Below are positions 27,640-38,367 of a DNA stretch of 64,000 nucleotides, in pieces (within the stretch, counting starts at the first letter, position 1; the number at the start of each line of letters is the position of its first letter). The position numbers and the translations under genes were made by a program. The notes under the pieces are model-generated. The model was given only the letters and a program-made list of their open reading frames with translations. It was not told the DNA's origin and made no database searches. Origin of the DNA: Desulfobulbaceae bacterium (GTDB lineage Bacteria > Desulfobacterota > Desulfobulbia > Desulfobulbales > Desulfocapsaceae); the NCBI GenBank assembly GCA_009773475.1, contig WSXV01000001.1, positions 372,001-436,000 on the forward strand, written 5' to 3'.

Positions 27640-30558
27640 ATGGACGGAAAGGGTACAGAGATGGAAGATCTATTGAATGCGTTTTCCGCCCTTGAGGTTG
27701 AACGGGACTACTACCGTCAGGTAGCGGAAAGCCTTGGCCGGAAAGCCTTGGCTGATGCTCAGGGCTCCTCCCCAATGATCCGAGATCTTCAGCAGAGAGA
27801 AATGAAACTCCCCCAGAGCCAAGAAGAATTCGAGAAGACCATAGAAGAACGAACTGCTGAACTTGTAACAAGAAACAAAGAACTCAGCGAGAGCACTCTG
27901 CACTACGAGAGTTTGGTCAGGCGGATTCCGCATGGCGTATATGTTTTGCGAGTCAGGGATACTGGTGCAATGCAGTTCGAATACTTGAGTTCGGTACTCT
28001 GCCAGATCTTGGATATTGATCCTGAAGAGGTGCAGCGCAACCCAGGCCTTGCTTTCTCTAATGCTCACCCGGACGACCGAGAAGGATTAGAGCGTTCTCT
28101 CCGTGAGGCTACCCAAGGCCGTATCCCCTTTCGCTGGGAAGGCCGTTTTGTCATCCGTCAAGACGTCCGTTGGATCAGGCTTGAAGCTGATCCAGCTACA
28201 ACCCCTACCGGTGATATTATATGGAATGGAGTTCTCAGCGATATCACTGAGCAGCGACAGATACAGGACAAGTTGAAAGAGAGTGAGGAGCGTCTGAACT
28301 TTCTCGTCAAGAATTCCTCGGACAGTATGGTCATCATCAATAGTGATGGAAGTCAAAGGTTTGTCAGTCCAGGTGCAGAGAGAATAACCGGATATCCGAT
28401 TGCTGAACTAGAAGGCAGAACAATCGACACCCTCATTCATCCAGATGATATCGAAGAGGTCATGTCAGCTTGGAATGAGGCTGTCGAACATCCTGAAAAG
28501 ACTGTCACCATCCAGTACCGACACATCCACAAAACAAGAGGATGGGTCTTCTCAGAAGCAATTGCCCAGAGTTTTTTGACTGAACCTGCAATCAACGGAG
28601 TCATCGCCAGCGTTCGAGACATCACCGAGCGCAAGCACGCCGAGGAGGCGCAGGAAAATAGCCGACAACGATTGGAGAGCATGTTCCGGGCGGCACCGGT
28701 CGGTATCGGGATGACCCGCTCGCGTGTCATCACCGAGGCCAACGACCTGCTTTGCAAAATCACCGGGTATAACCGTGATGAGTTGATAGGGCAGAACGCC
28801 CGGATGCTGTATCTCTCGCAGGAAGAATTTGAACGGGTCGGAACTTACAAATACAAACAGATCGAAGCATTCGGAACCGGAGCCATAGAAACTGTCTGGA
28901 AACGAAAAGACGGCACGTTGATGGATGTACTGCTTAGCTCATCGCCCATCGACCGAGCGTCTCTTGACAAGGGGGTCACATTTACCGCACTCGACATCAC
29001 CGAACACAAACAGGCCGAAAAAGCCAAGACAGATGAGCAGGCCTTCAGCAAGGTGATGATTGACAGCATACCCGGCACTTTTCAGATGATTGATGCGGAT
29101 GGATGCATTGTCCTTTGGAATTCCTATCTGCGCGATGAAATTGTCGGTAAACCTGAAGAGCAGATGCACGGCGTCAAGGTAGTAGATATAGTCCATCCGG
29201 ACGACCGGGAGATTGTGGGCTCGAAAATAGAAAACATCCTTCGGAGCGGAAGTTCTGAGACGGTGATAGGCCGGTTTCTGTTGCGTGGCGGTCCCGAATT
29301 TCGATGGTTCCTGATGAAGGGAAGCCCGATCCTTATTAAGGGGAAGCCATTCCTCGTAGGCATTGGGATTGATATTTCCGATCAAAAAAAAGTGGAGGAG
29401 GAAAAGGGCAACCTTGAGGCCCAACTCCAGCAAGCCCAGAAAATGGAATCGGTGGGCCGATTGGCGGGAGGCGTGGCCCATGACTTCAACAACATGCTGA
29501 GCGTGATCCTGGGCGTGACGGAATTGGCCCTGGTGCAGGTGGACCCGGCGTTACCGCTCTTTGCCAACCTGCAGGAGGTCCGCAAGGCCGCCGAACGCTC
29601 GGCTGACTTGACCCGCCAACTGTTGACCTTTGCTCGCAAACAGACCATTGCGCCCAGGGTTGTTGATCTGAACGAGATCGTGGAGGCGATGCTCACGATG
29701 CTGCGCCGGCTCATCGGCGAGGACATCGATCTGCTCTGGAAAGCCGGTAGAAACATTCTGCCGCTCAAGGTGGATCCCACCCAGATCGACCAGCTCCTGG
29801 CCAATTTGTGCGTCAACGCCCGTGACGCCATTGCCGGCGTGGGCAAAGTCACTATCGAGACGGACGCTGCCGTCTTTGACGAAGCCTGGTGCGCCGATCA
29901 CGCAGGGTTTGTGCCCGGCGAGTATGTGCTGCTGACGGTCAGCGATAACGGCTGCGGCATGGACCCGGAGACCTTGGATCTGCTGTTTGAGCCGTTCTTT
30001 ACCACCAAAGAGATGGGTAAAGGAACCGGTCTGGGGCTGGCATCGGTTTACGGCATAGTCAAGCAGAACAATGGCTTCATCAACGTGTACAGCGAGCCGG
30101 GCCAAGGGACAACATTCAAGGTTTATCTACCCCGACACGCAGTAACGTCATCCCCCTTGCCGGAGAAGATGCCGGGCCTACCAGCGGAACGCGGCCACGA
30201 GACCGTCCTTCTGGTGGAGGACGAACCGGCGATTTTGAAAATGGCCACGATGATGCTCGAAACGCTGGGATATACTGTGATCGGAGCCGAAAACCCGGGC
30301 GAGGCCATCCGCCGTGCCCATGAATATAGCGGCCGAATCGACCTGCTTCTGACCGATGTGGTCATGCCCAAGATGAACGGCCGGGATCTGGCTGGGAATC
30401 TGCTGTCCCACTACCCGAATCTCAAGTGCCTGTTTATGAGCGGCTATACCGCCGACGTCATCGCCCACCATGGCGTACTGGACGAGGGGGTGCAATTCAT
30501 TCAGAAACCCTTCGCAATGCGAGACTTGGCCGCCAGAGTGCGGAAAGTCATGGGATGA
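27640..30558 (+). CDS. Hybrid histidine kinase, coiled coil - four PAS - HisKA - HATPase - REC
   Basis: A 972-residue cytoplasmic sensor kinase with no obvious membrane segment. Order: coiled coil (1-85), PAS (about 90-210, 215-335, 340-455, 465-585), HisKA with phosphorylated histidine in [13 protein letters not shown] near residue 613, HATPase (N-box [11 protein letters not shown]1 [10 protein letters not shown]2 [12 protein letters not shown]), and a C-terminal receiver with [13 protein letters not shown] near residue 905. The start may be ATG 27640 or 27661. It sits directly after the broken FIST gene, which may have been its partner. Downstream is a non-coding gap, so the output target is not visible. 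Confidence 0.9.
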   Translation: MDGKGTEMEDLLNAFSALEVERDYYRQVAESLGRKALADAQGSSPMIRDLQQREMKLPQSQEEFEKTIEERTAELVTRNKELSESTLHYESLVRRIPHGVYVLRVRDTGAMQFEYLSSVLCQILDIDPEEVQRNPGLAFSNAHPDDREGLERSLREATQGRIPFRWEGRFVIRQDVRWIRLEADPATTPTGDIIWNGVLSDITEQRQIQDKLKESEERLNFLVKNSSDSMVIINSDGSQRFVSPGAERITGYPIAELEGRTIDTLIHPDDIEEVMSAWNEAVEHPEKTVTIQYRHIHKTRGWVFSEAIAQSFLTEPAINGVIASVRDITERKHAEEAQENSRQRLESMFRAAPVGIGMTRSRVITEANDLLCKITGYNRDELIGQNARMLYLSQEEFERVGTYKYKQIEAFGTGAIETVWKRKDGTLMDVLLSSSPIDRASLDKGVTFTALDITEHKQAEKAKTDEQAFSKVMIDSIPGTFQMIDADGCIVLWNSYLRDEIVGKPEEQMHGVKVVDIVHPDDREIVGSKIENILRSGSSETVIGRFLLRGGPEFRWFLMKGSPILIKGKPFLVGIGIDISDQKKVEEEKGNLEAQLQQAQKMESVGRLAGGVAHDFNNMLSVILGVTELALVQVDPALPLFANLQEVRKAAERSADLTRQLLTFARKQTIAPRVVDLNEIVEAMLTMLRRLIGEDIDLLWKAGRNILPLKVDPTQIDQLLANLCVNARDAIAGVGKVTIETDAAVFDEAWCADHAGFVPGEYVLLTVSDNGCGMDPETLDLLFEPFFTTKEMGKGTGLGLASVYGIVKQNNGFINVYSEPGQGTTFKVYLPRHAVTSSPLPEKMPGLPAERGHETVLLVEDEPAILKMATMMLETLGYTVIGAENPGEAIRRAHEYSGRIDLLLTDVVMPKMNGRDLAGNLLSHYPNLKCLFMSGYTADVIAHHGVLDEGVQFIQKPFAMRDLAARVRKVMG

Positions 30559-31210
30559 GAAAAGGCCGCCCAACTGCATGAATGATATGCGGGACCTTAA
30601 TGTCCAAATACCTCCTCTCAACTGGTCTAGAACTTTTGGAAAATATCTTCACTTTCCAAAAGTAGAAAATTTGAGAATTCAGATTAATTATGCTACAATT
30701 TTTTATAAAAAAAAACTTAGACAAACAAATCCAAACTTACTTGATAGAGCTAGACGCCTATCCTGTCTCGTTATTTCAGTAGGTTCTTCTTCCGCAATTT
30801 AAGGAGTTTCAGCTAATGTTTTTCTTAAAAACTATTTGCTGAAAGAAAACGACCAATTCATTTCTTATACAGCTGAACTGAACGAGCAATGACATCTCTG
30901 AAAAGTGCTGACCTTGGTATAATGTAACGTTACTGTTTTAACCCTCAACTTTTACAATCCAAAGTGGGATGCAGAGATGAATTATCCTCCTCCCCGTAAA
31001 GTTTATCTCGCACCTCCTGGCAATCGCCAAACCCTCCGTCGACAGGGCCGATCATCAGGCTTTTTCAGATTCATTTCTCTCTCCCGTCTCGCTAGGCCTC
31101 AAAACGATCACAGTTCCCTGCTCTCTGCAACTATCTGTGAACAGAAAGCCGTCAACCCGGCCCGATCCGTTCATGGTTTTTTCAACCCACTTTTCCAAGG
31201 AGGTATACAG
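30559..31210. other. Intergenic with hairpin, then promoter region of cytochrome gene
   Basis: About 650 bases with AT-rich centre. ACTTTTGGAAA (30632-30642) and TTTCCAAAAGT (30653-30663) form a perfect 11-bp hairpin 73 bases after the kinase, a likely terminator. A frame from 30977 that extends the cytochrome N-terminus has no signal features and was not used. AAGGAGG at 31197-31203 is the ribosome site of the cytochrome. Confidence 0.55.
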
Positions 31211-33121
31211 ATGAAGCATCGTTATAGGGTTGTGCAGTTCTTCCTCACGGCCATGGGCATGTTGCTTATGATGAGCGCTCCGGCAATGGCGACCGGTATC
31301 ACCGTGAGCGGTGTTGTCCAGGATGGGTCAAAACAGGTGGTGGCGAAGGCCACAGTGTACCTGATACAGGCCTCGGACGTGGAGGAAATGGCAAAAACCA
31401 AGTTGTACCCCAAGAAAAACGCCGACAACGACGAGCCCATGGAGGATAACCTGGCGGCCAACAAGGACAAGTACAAGAAAGGCCTTTCTGATAAACAGGG
31501 CAATTTTAAAATTGCCGGCGTCGCCGACGGCAAGTATTTCATTTATGTCGTCCCAGCAGATTCGACCTACCTGCCGGGCGGCAGCAAAGCCAATACGTCC
31601 GTTTCTTCCCAAGAACTTAAGGGGAAGAAAGTCGAAATTCTCCTCTCGGGCAATATCTCTGCCGATGCAACTTTCGTCGGGACTTCCAGCTGCCTGGAAT
31701 GCCACAAGGCGTATGCCACCGAGAAAATGACCTTGCATAAATTGGGCATCCGAGTGGCGGGAAAGGACAGTAAACTTCAGGACTCTTCAAGATTTGTAGA
31801 ATTCGACAACGGCCTCAACATTCTTAAGGCTGGAGCCACCTTCTATTTCACCAACTACGATAAAGAGCGGGGCTTCGATAAATATAAAATTTCCCGCGAA
31901 ATGCCGAAAGATCCTGCCGCTGCCAGCCTGAGTGCCACATTCGCCGTGGACGGCAAGGGAAATGTCACCGTCAAAATGCAAAACCTGAAGGATCCGTCAG
32001 ATCCGCCCAGGGTATACCCGGTGGAGATGACCTACGGCGGCGGACTCTACAAGCAGCGGTACCTCCTGCGCGTCGGCAAGAGTCTGTATCCGTTCCTCCA
32101 ATTCAATGAACACGGGAATGACGCCTATGGCAACAGGACGAGGCAGCAGTTCAGAGACTATCATGCCGACTGGTTTTATGACGAGGAAGCCAAAAAGCTC
32201 AAAAATCCGCCTATTGCCAAATCCTTTGACAAGGAATGCGCCTCCTGCCACTATACAGGATACACTCTCACCAAGCTGGATTCCGGAGAATATGTCGCCG
32301 GGGCGGTCAACGATCCAAACGGCGAGTTTGATGTCGATGGGGACGGTATCCCCAATGAACTGAATGTTGGCTGCGAATCCTGTCATGGCGCCGGTTCCGC
32401 CCATGTCAAAGCTTCGGCCGCAAAAAAGGCCGCGACCATTGTCAGCCCCAATAAATTGGCTTCGGAAAGGTCTTCCCTCATCTGCGGCCAGTGCCATTCT
32501 CGGCCCCAGGGGTTCCTCAACAACGACCAGCCGGTCAATAAAGACAACAAGATGATGGTCCCGGGGACCAGCCGTAATGACTATCTGAACAATTACACCA
32601 CCCGCGAGGACGCAGCCCCCGGTGATATCTGGGAATCCCATTCCAAGTCGCACCATCAGCAATATCTTGATTTTATCCGTTCCAGCAAATACCGGAACGG
32701 TGACCAGATTTTGAGCTGCTCCACCTGTCATGATCCTCATGGTAGTGGATCATTTAAGCACCAGATGCGCCAGGAAGGGGTCACTCCTGGCAATACCTAT
32801 TGCCAAGGTTGCCACACTGCGCAGAAGGATATCGTCAAGCATACAGAAAAGGCCGTGGGCATGGCACATGGGCCTGAAACCAAGATCACCTGTACCAACT
32901 GCCATCAGTTCAAGACAGCTCAGACCGGGGCAGGCTTTGGTAAAGGCCTGGTGACGGAAGATGGGAAGAACTACTGGGAAAACGATATTACCTCTCATTT
33001 GTTCATCGTGCCCCGCAAGGACAATAAGCACGTGAAGGGAGTTGATCCTGATAAGGCAATGCCGATCCCGTATACCAATTCGTGCGGCATCTCCTGTCAC
33101 GATCCGAAAAGTCTGCAATAA
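31211..33121 (+). CDS. Secreted multiheme c-type cytochrome with eight haem motifs
   Basis: A 636-residue periplasmic or exported electron carrier. The signal peptide ends in APAMA. Residues about 30-130 form an immunoglobulin-like carboxypeptidase-regulatory-type domain (GITVSGVVQDGSKQVV). Haem motifs are CLECH 161, CASCH 343, CESCH 388, CGQCH 425, CSTCH 503, CQGCH 531, CTNCH 561, and CGISCH 625, the last being CX3CH rather than CX2CH. So seven canonical haems plus one probable atypical one. The ATG at 31211 has AAGGAGG seven bases upstream. Possible role in anaerobic electron transfer; family beyond multiheme cytochrome not named. Confidence 0.88.
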   Translation: MKHRYRVVQFFLTAMGMLLMMSAPAMATGITVSGVVQDGSKQVVAKATVYLIQASDVEEMAKTKLYPKKNADNDEPMEDNLAANKDKYKKGLSDKQGNFKIAGVADGKYFIYVVPADSTYLPGGSKANTSVSSQELKGKKVEILLSGNISADATFVGTSSCLECHKAYATEKMTLHKLGIRVAGKDSKLQDSSRFVEFDNGLNILKAGATFYFTNYDKERGFDKYKISREMPKDPAAASLSATFAVDGKGNVTVKMQNLKDPSDPPRVYPVEMTYGGGLYKQRYLLRVGKSLYPFLQFNEHGNDAYGNRTRQQFRDYHADWFYDEEAKKLKNPPIAKSFDKECASCHYTGYTLTKLDSGEYVAGAVNDPNGEFDVDGDGIPNELNVGCESCHGAGSAHVKASAAKKAATIVSPNKLASERSSLICGQCHSRPQGFLNNDQPVNKDNKMMVPGTSRNDYLNNYTTREDAAPGDIWESHSKSHHQQYLDFIRSSKYRNGDQILSCSTCHDPHGSGSFKHQMRQEGVTPGNTYCQGCHTAQKDIVKHTEKAVGMAHGPETKITCTNCHQFKTAQTGAGFGKGLVTEDGKNYWENDITSHLFIVPRKDNKHVKGVDPDKAMPIPYTNSCGISCHDPKSLQ

Positions 33122-33137
33122 AAGGATGAAATAGCTT

Positions 33138-33171
33138 GAATGGAGGGGGCTTGTTCAAGCCCCCTCCATTC
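33138..33171 (+). terminator. Strong hairpin after cytochrome gene
   Basis: GAATGGAGGGGGCTTG and CAAGCCCCCTCCATTC form a perfect 16-bp stem with a TT loop, 17 bases after the stop. It also faces the end of the broken tauE gene. T-run is weak, but the stem is very stable. Confidence 0.75.
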
Positions 33172-33308
33172 CTACTCCTCATACAATTGTTCCAAACAGA
33201 ATGCCTTGGGCTCACTCATACAAAGCCTGTTGGGCGGCGAAAGAAGGTGTGTTGGTAGCCATCAAACCTTGTGGAGAAGATTAGAAGCGAATTGGAGCAA
33301 CTTTCTTG

Positions 33309-34099
33309 TTAAAGAAATCCGGTGAGCAGCGCAATCGAAATCCCCAACAGTAATACGCCAGTGATGGTTTGAATGGTCCGCATGGTGATTTTGTGCAGGT
33401 ATCGCTTGCCGATGAAAATACCGGCAAAGGCTGCCAGGCAACCGACCGTGATCATAGACCATTAATGGCGGTCAAAGATGCTGCCTGATCCGGCCAGAAA
33501 AACGACAGAACCGTAGACCACAATCCGGGCGAGATCGACGAGGAAGCCGATGAGAGCATTGGTCCCCACGAAGGCTTGCGGTGAAATCCCAACCTTGGTG
33601 AGAAAGGCGGAGCGCAACGCCCCCTGATGGCCGGAGAATCCCCCGGAAAACCCCGACAGCGGTCCACCCAGGGCGAGATATTTACGGTCAAAACGTAGAC
33701 CTCGTAGCGTCGGCACCAGCTCAAACAGGACAAAGACGAACATCAATGCGCCCATGATTAGTTTAACCGGGGTGATAAAGGCAGTTCGTGTGCCGATGGT
33801 ATAGCTGTGTAGCTCACTGAAATGAGCGACACAGCCGAGCTTAATGCGCCTGCAAAGGCAGCGACAATGGCAGGAATGCCGAACCGGAACGCCAGATCTT
33901 TGTCGGCATGCCGGCCAACCACTGCTACCTTGAGGATGTTGTTAGCGCCATGCACCAGAGCGGTAGCACCCACCGCCACCTCCACCGGAAAAAAGAAAGC
34001 AAAGACCGGGAGAAGTAAGGTGCCGAGGCCGAACCCAGAATATAGTGTCAGCCCGGAGGCTAAAAAGGCGCAAAGGGCTATTATCAAGTAGTCCATCAT
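33309..34099 (-). pseudogene. TauE/SafE family sulfite exporter-like permease, frameshift and stop
   Basis: The minus-strand gene starts with MMDYLIIALCAFLASG and reads well to the segment AGALSSAVSL near 33830. There the frame changes: the sequence resumes one frame over as HFSELHSYTIGTRTAFITPV, then MGALMFVFVLFELVP and the family block SGFSGGFSGHQGALRSAFL, up to GSIFDRH. A TAA then interrupts at about 33464, after which WSMITVGCLAAFAGIFIG continues in the same frame to the natural end TGFL at 33309. So one frameshift and one in-frame stop break a full-length TauE permease. Members export sulfite or organosulfur anions, or import tungstate-like anions in some clades. Confidence 0.82.
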
Positions 34100-34136
34100 T
34101 TCTTCCTTGTTGTTCTGATTAACTGTCTTTGTTTGA

Positions 34137-34358
34137 CCGTTCGACCTTACACGTCTATGGCCAACAGTTGGAACGATGTTTTCGATGATTCTCAGCGTTG
34201 GGTTGCTTGGCATTGCCATGAAATCGCTCCCCGTCGGTACGGCGTATGCCGTATGGGTCGGTGTTGGGGCAGTCGGTACAGCAATTCTTGGCATCGTATT
34301 GTTCAATGAACCAGAGAACCAGATAGTAAAATACACCAGTTCAACTGGTGCATTTTAA
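34137..34358 (+). pseudogene. SMR family (SugE/EmrE-like) efflux fragment
   Basis: The frame reads [20 protein letters not shown] then [20 protein letters not shown] and [18 protein letters not shown], which is the middle of a small multidrug resistance protein (helices 2-3 and loops). The first ~30 residues, with the essential glutamate helix, are missing, and after EPEN the reading diverges to unrelated residues and stops. It lies divergently from the broken TauE gene. Read as a remnant; a functional SMR pump is not possible from this. Confidence 0.8.
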
Positions 34359-34799
34359 TGCTATCAAGAATCTAGATTCCTCTAAAATCCTCACCTGGTT
34401 CACCCTTCCCCTTTCTCTTCCTGTTTTAAGAAATACCTTTTTGGCACCAGCTTTTCTCCAACCGACCTCAGTCGGAATGGAGAGTAGCAAGCTTGCGATC
34501 GTTGCCCTGATCCCATCTCCTGCGTAATTTACCAAAAACTAATTGTTTCAAAACCGTGTCTTAATAATAGTCGGCTAGACTGATAGTCTTAAGCGTTCAG
34601 TTTGAGCACTTCTTCTGGAAGATCAACGCAGCAGTATGCCAAAGATTTGTCTTAGTCCGCGCGGCGAACTGTGTCTTATATCGTGGCATCAAAATGGCAT
34701 TGGATATTTGAATTGTTGATAAAATTCGATCGGGCGGCGATGGCGGTCATACAACTCCGTACCAAAGGTTGTCCACGCACCATGACAAGAGAATAATTT
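34359..34799. other. Intergenic, upstream of kinase operon
   Basis: About 440 bases with no accepted gene. The right part should contain the promoter of the kinase-regulator pair; AAGAG before the ATG at 34800 is a weak ribosome site. No repeats or RNA structures were recognised. Confidence 0.4.
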
Positions 34800-36197
34800 A
34801 TGACCCATATACTTTCATCTGTACCGTTGGGCAGGACATCGGAGAATCAAATCCCGGTGAAGAGAATGCTTGGCGATCTTCGTTGTCTCGGTCGTCAGGA
34901 CAGCTTTGCCTTGCATGATTCATTGGCTGCACTAACGAAACGTTTTGAGACAGACTCCTGTTGTTTTGCTGTGGTCATCTGGGACAAACCTGGAGAGCCG
35001 CTCGCGATTGTGTCTCGAGATATCTTAGCCCAAGAGCTTACCCGTCCCTTTGCCTGCGATCTTTATAAGCATAGGCCTGTGGAAGCATTCTTGAAAATGT
35101 GTAATAACCCTGTTCTGAGGATCAACAGCACCGAAACGATCGAAAAAGCAGTAACTATTACCCTGAGCCGTCCCGCGCAGTACCGCTACGAACCTGTTTT
35201 AGTCCAGAGTGAAGATACCTGGTTTCTTCTCGATACGCACGATCTGCTGGTTCAACAATGTGAGGTTCTGTCGGCGTCCATTGAAGAAGTTAACTTGCAG
35301 CAGCAGGAAATTCTGGCCGCCCAGTTAGAAAGCGAGCTACTGCACAAACAACTTGTCACCGCATCACGGGATGCAGGTCGAGCGGAGGTTGCAACTGGTG
35401 TGCTCCACAATGTCGGCAATGTGTTGAACAGCGTCAATGTCTCGGCCGCCGTTATGAGCCGCACTTTGCAGGAATCGAAGCTGAGTAATCTCGGCAAGGC
35501 CCTGGCCATGATTCGCGAAAACGAGGCCGATCTTGGCACGTTCTTCACCTCTGATGAACGGGGACAACGACTGCCGGGATACCTGGCCAAACTGTGCGAG
35601 ATTCTGGTTGCGGAGCAGACGAATGTCGTCGAAGAGCTTCGGTTGATGGAACGCAGCATCGACCATATTCGTCAGATCGTGCAGATGCAGCAGTCGTATG
35701 CGCGCTCCACATGCATCTTTGAATCTGTTCGGCCGGCGGATATTATGGAAGATGCCCTGCGCGTCAATCTCATTTCCTTTGACCGGCACAACGTTAAGGT
35801 GCAGCGAGAGTTCCAGGAGATCGGCCTTGTCAGTCTTGACAAGCACAAGGTCCTGCAGATTCTCATTAACCTTGTCAGCAATGCAAAGAACGCCTGCAAG
35901 CTTAATCCACTGAACGAACGGTGCATCGTCGCCAGGATACTGTCTTTTGAGATTAACGGCATCCACAAGATTCGCCTTCAAATTGCCGACAATGGTGCCG
36001 GCATCAAACCTGAAAACCTGACCAAAATATTCTCAAACGGCTTTACAACGCGCAAAGATGGGCACGGATTTGGGCTGCACAGTTCAGCCAACGCCGCCCG
36101 CGAGATGGGGGGCACTCTCAGCGTTGTCAGCGACGGGCCAGGATTAGGGGCCGTTTTCACCCTCGATATCCCTCATCAAAAGGAACGGAGCTCATGA
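34800..36197 (+). CDS. Sensor histidine kinase, soluble
   Basis: A 465-residue kinase without membrane segments. The N-terminal ~160 residues are a sensory region not assigned to a named domain. A coiled coil leads to the H-box GVLHNVGNVLNSVNVS with His near residue 203. HATPase motifs are ILINLVSNAKNAC (N-box), DNGAGIKPEN (G1) and KDGHGFGLHSS (G2). It overlaps the downstream REC-GGDEF-EAL gene by four bases (ATGA), so the pair should form one two-component system controlling cyclic di-GMP. The signal is not evident. Confidence 0.88.
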   Translation: MTHILSSVPLGRTSENQIPVKRMLGDLRCLGRQDSFALHDSLAALTKRFETDSCCFAVVIWDKPGEPLAIVSRDILAQELTRPFACDLYKHRPVEAFLKMCNNPVLRINSTETIEKAVTITLSRPAQYRYEPVLVQSEDTWFLLDTHDLLVQQCEVLSASIEEVNLQQQEILAAQLESELLHKQLVTASRDAGRAEVATGVLHNVGNVLNSVNVSAAVMSRTLQESKLSNLGKALAMIRENEADLGTFFTSDERGQRLPGYLAKLCEILVAEQTNVVEELRLMERSIDHIRQIVQMQQSYARSTCIFESVRPADIMEDALRVNLISFDRHNVKVQREFQEIGLVSLDKHKVLQILINLVSNAKNACKLNPLNERCIVARILSFEINGIHKIRLQIADNGAGIKPENLTKIFSNGFTTRKDGHGFGLHSSANAAREMGGTLSVVSDGPGLGAVFTLDIPHQKERSS

Positions 36198-38101
36198 AAC
36201 AAACCCCAGACCAAAGTGTTCGGCGTATCCTTGTCATCGACGATAACACCGACATCCATGAAGATTTCCGCAAGACTCTCTCTCGTAAATCCTTTGGAGT
36301 TGATCTTGAAGACGATGAAGCCTTTCTTTTCGGCTCTCAACCCGTCGTCGAGACGCAATCCCGAGAATTCGACATCGACACGGCTTCCCAGGGCCATCTC
36401 GGGTTGGCTATGGTGGAGGCCGCCTTACGTGAAGGCCGTCCGTATCAGTTGGCCTTCGTCGATATGCGGATGCCGCCGGGATGGGACGGAGTGGAAACCA
36501 TCTCACGTCTCTGGCAGGCCGACCCCTCCTTGCAGGTGGTCATCTGCACGGCCTATTCCGATTACTCCTGGGACCAGATTGTGGAGAAGCTTGGTATCAC
36601 CGATCGGCTTCTCATTTTAAAAAAACCCTTTGACGATGCCGAGGTCTGTCAGCTTGCCTCGGCAATGACTGGTAAATGGCTGGTAACACAGCAGGCGCAA
36701 ATCAAGATTGACGATATGGAAGTACTGGTCGAAAAGCGCACCGCTGAGTTGCGCGACGTGGCCCTCCGGGACACCTTGACGAGCCTGCCAAACCGTATTT
36801 TTTTCAATGACCTTCTCTCACGATCCATTGCTTTACACAGGCGGGACCCTCAGCGGATGTTTGCGGTGTTTTTTCTTGATATCGACCGTTTCAAAATCGT
36901 GAATGACAGCCTTGGTCATCATATCGGTGACAGGCTGCTTATTAGTATTGCTGAACGATTATGCAAAGCGCATCGCAAAGAGGATGTCATTACTTCAATG
37001 ACTGAATGCACAGCCGCTCGTGTCGGCGGAGACGAATTCCTTATACTGATTGAAGGGATAAAGCATTACCACGATGCAATGACTGTCGCTGAACGACTGT
37101 TGGGTGTTTTGGCCGAACCGTTCAAGGTGGACGACCACACCATCAAGATCACGGCGAGTATTGGGATCACCACCAGCGCCCAATCATATGCGACACTGGA
37201 CGAGATGATTCGCGATGCTGATACGGCCATGTATCGTGCCAAGGCTGCCGGGAAGAATCGCTTTGTCATATTCGACACCCGCATGCACGAGGATGCTCTT
37301 CTTCGGCTGGCCATGGAGAACGATCTCCGGGTGGCCATTGAGAATGCGGAGCTCCGCCTGGTTTACCAGCCGATTGTCCATTTGGGCAGCGGCTGCGTTT
37401 ACGGCTTCGAAGCCCTCGTCCGCTGGCAGCACCCAACGAAAGGTGTCGTGTCGCCACTGGACTTCATCCCATTGGCCGAAGAGATCGGTATTATCGTGCC
37501 CATAGGAGAATGGGTTTTGCGGGAGGCCTGTCTGGAGTTGGCACGGTGGAGGCGCCTACCGGACCTCGGCAATCTTTTTATCAGCGTCAACCTGTCGCGG
37601 AAACAGCTTGGTCATCCACATCTGGTCGAAAGTATCCGTGACATAATCCAGCAGGCCGGCCTCCCACCCAGCGCCATCAAGCTCGAAATAACCGAAAGCG
37701 CCATCATGGAAGATATGGACCATGCCGTGACTATCCTGGGCCAGATCCGTGACCTTGGCATCGATCTGCACATTGATGATTTTGGTACCGGCTATTCTTC
37801 ACTTAGTTGTCTGCATAATTTCCCCGTTGCCGGCATGAAAATCGACCGGTCCTTTATCAATAACGTCGTTGACAATCCAGACTATGCCGCTGTTGTCAAC
37901 GCCATTGTCACACTTGCCCATAATTTACGTCTTGGACTCATCGCCGAGGGTATCGAAACGGCCGAACAGATGTCTATGTTGAAAACTATGGGCTGTGATT
38001 TGGCCCAGGGATATTTTTTTCAGCGCCCCGTCTCATGCGATCAGGCTCTGGAATATGCCCAAAAACATATTTGCAAGAGCCATAGCAGGATGATTGCTTA
38101 A
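36194..38101 (+). CDS. Response regulator with GGDEF and EAL domains
   Basis: A 635-residue regulator that couples phosphorylation to cyclic di-GMP turnover. The receiver (about 10-155) has phosphoacceptor Asp90 in AFVDMRMPPGWDG. A coiled linker leads to GGDEF (about 185-350) with the intact active-site loop RVGGDEFLI. The EAL domain (about 375-620) has FEALVRWQHP, SVNLSRKQLG, EITESAIMED, IDDFGTGYSS and AEGIETAEQ, so both synthase and phosphodiesterase sites look complete. Net direction cannot be judged. It is translationally coupled to the kinase before it. Downstream, a small GC hairpin (38274-38287) lies in a 266-base gap. Confidence 0.93.
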   Translation: MKQTPDQSVRRILVIDDNTDIHEDFRKTLSRKSFGVDLEDDEAFLFGSQPVVETQSREFDIDTASQGHLGLAMVEAALREGRPYQLAFVDMRMPPGWDGVETISRLWQADPSLQVVICTAYSDYSWDQIVEKLGITDRLLILKKPFDDAEVCQLASAMTGKWLVTQQAQIKIDDMEVLVEKRTAELRDVALRDTLTSLPNRIFFNDLLSRSIALHRRDPQRMFAVFFLDIDRFKIVNDSLGHHIGDRLLISIAERLCKAHRKEDVITSMTECTAARVGGDEFLILIEGIKHYHDAMTVAERLLGVLAEPFKVDDHTIKITASIGITTSAQSYATLDEMIRDADTAMYRAKAAGKNRFVIFDTRMHEDALLRLAMENDLRVAIENAELRLVYQPIVHLGSGCVYGFEALVRWQHPTKGVVSPLDFIPLAEEIGIIVPIGEWVLREACLELARWRRLPDLGNLFISVNLSRKQLGHPHLVESIRDIIQQAGLPPSAIKLEITESAIMEDMDHAVTILGQIRDLGIDLHIDDFGTGYSSLSCLHNFPVAGMKIDRSFINNVVDNPDYAAVVNAIVTLAHNLRLGLIAEGIETAEQMSMLKTMGCDLAQGYFFQRPVSCDQALEYAQKHICKSHSRMIA

Positions 38102-38367
38102 TCTGTGCAACTCCTGGGAGAAAATGCTCGAAGCTCACGCGTTCAAAGGCTGGAACATTTAGCCTGTCGTGCTTATAGTCACACTTTTACCCCTGCTTGT
38201 TGCAGCTCGAATTGACGCGGCGACAAAGGCGGGTTAAGAAGGTTGTATAAAATTACGCTCTGAAGAAGGCCTCGCCGGCAAGCCGGCTTCCGTACCCTTG
38301 AGCTTAGACATCAGAAGGACTTCCTGGGGACGATATTGTTTTTTTAAGTACTCAATAAAGTGGAAAT

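Noticed and set aside
29551-30105. 184-codon minus-strand frame inside the hybrid kinase
   Set aside because: Shadow of the HATPase coding region with no motif of its own.
30977-31210. N-terminal extension of the cytochrome frame by 78 codons
   Set aside because: No signal peptide there, while MKHRYRVVQFFL at 31211 has a strong ribosome site and a clear signal peptide.
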